DNA of 64,000 bases from Micropterix aruncella (lineage: Eukaryota; Arthropoda; Insecta; Lepidoptera; Micropterigidae). Positions 63,962 to 64,000 of this stretch are shown here, piece by piece. The position numbers and the translations under genes were made by a program. The notes below the pieces were generated by a model. That model worked only from the letters and a program-made list of their open reading frames with translations, ran no database searches and had not been told where the DNA came from. Position 1 is the first letter of the stretch, and each line of letters starts with the position of its first letter. Location of the stretch: NCBI GenBank assembly GCA_944548615.1, contig OX155980.1:56763672-56827671 (forward strand). Reading direction: 5' to 3'.

Positions 63962-64000
63962 TTTTTATTTAGGTAAGGTAACAGCATGATCTTATAACTA

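Overview
This is eukaryotic, AT-rich, intron-bearing DNA that is almost entirely transposable elements. The families point to an insect, most likely a moth or butterfly: Ty3/Gypsy and BEL/Pao LTR elements, several LINE clades, a Helitron Rep, pogo, hAT, PIF/Harbinger and Tc1-like fragments, a tRNA-derived SINE, and the dispersed sequences with 'gtttcacccgcgtgg'-type and 'gttgcccgcgacttcg' motifs that are common in lepidopteran genomes. The taxon is an inference. A 200-base N run at 29708-29907 shows that this is a scaffold.

Layout. 1-2059: dispersed repeats. 2060-6196: a decayed Helitron Rep/helicase gene (minus strand) split by a 2.65 kb LINE (3115-5766) that carries a 15-bp target duplication. 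6197-13828: a nearly intact Ty3/Gypsy element with ~1.04 kb LTRs, PBS, gag, a strong -1 frameshift signal, pol broken by one extra base, and PPT. 14146-14648: a 5'-truncated LINE with a 13-bp target duplication. 14774-20963: four copies of a ~590-bp hairpin-containing repeat ('PAL'), one holding a 2.9 kb pogo element inserted at TA. 21092-22470: a retroelement ORF fragment with a 667-bp hAT element next to it. 23.7-29.7 kb: C/T-rich blocks, a widespread lepidopteran-type repeat, a foldback, a SINE and a diverged minisatellite. 29.9-32.9 kb: a tandemly repeated inverted-repeat element with two PAL insertions and 350 bp of (TA)n. 33.8-38.4 kb: two LINE fragments. 39552-44958: a nearly identical 2.7 kb direct duplication. 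45.7-47.9 kb: a 259-bp tandem array whose monomer contains a piece of LINE reverse transcriptase. 48.2-49.1 kb: LTR-like repeats.

The only convincing host gene lies on the minus strand at 49187-50198. It has two coding exons with good splice sites and encodes a 144-aa single-pass membrane protein. Candidate upstream exons at 54005-54028 and 54522-54600 are all phase compatible. Its ~3.8 kb upstream intron holds small inverted-repeat elements and a PIF/Harbinger remnant that retains a transposase N-terminus.

55461-62953: a complete BEL/Pao insertion (351/350-bp LTRs, 5-bp target duplication) with an intact gag, a pol broken by stops and frame changes, and a missing integrase zinc-binding region. 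The window ends with another PAL copy. Several insertions can be ordered in time because they sit inside one another, and some can be checked against uninserted sister copies present in this same window.
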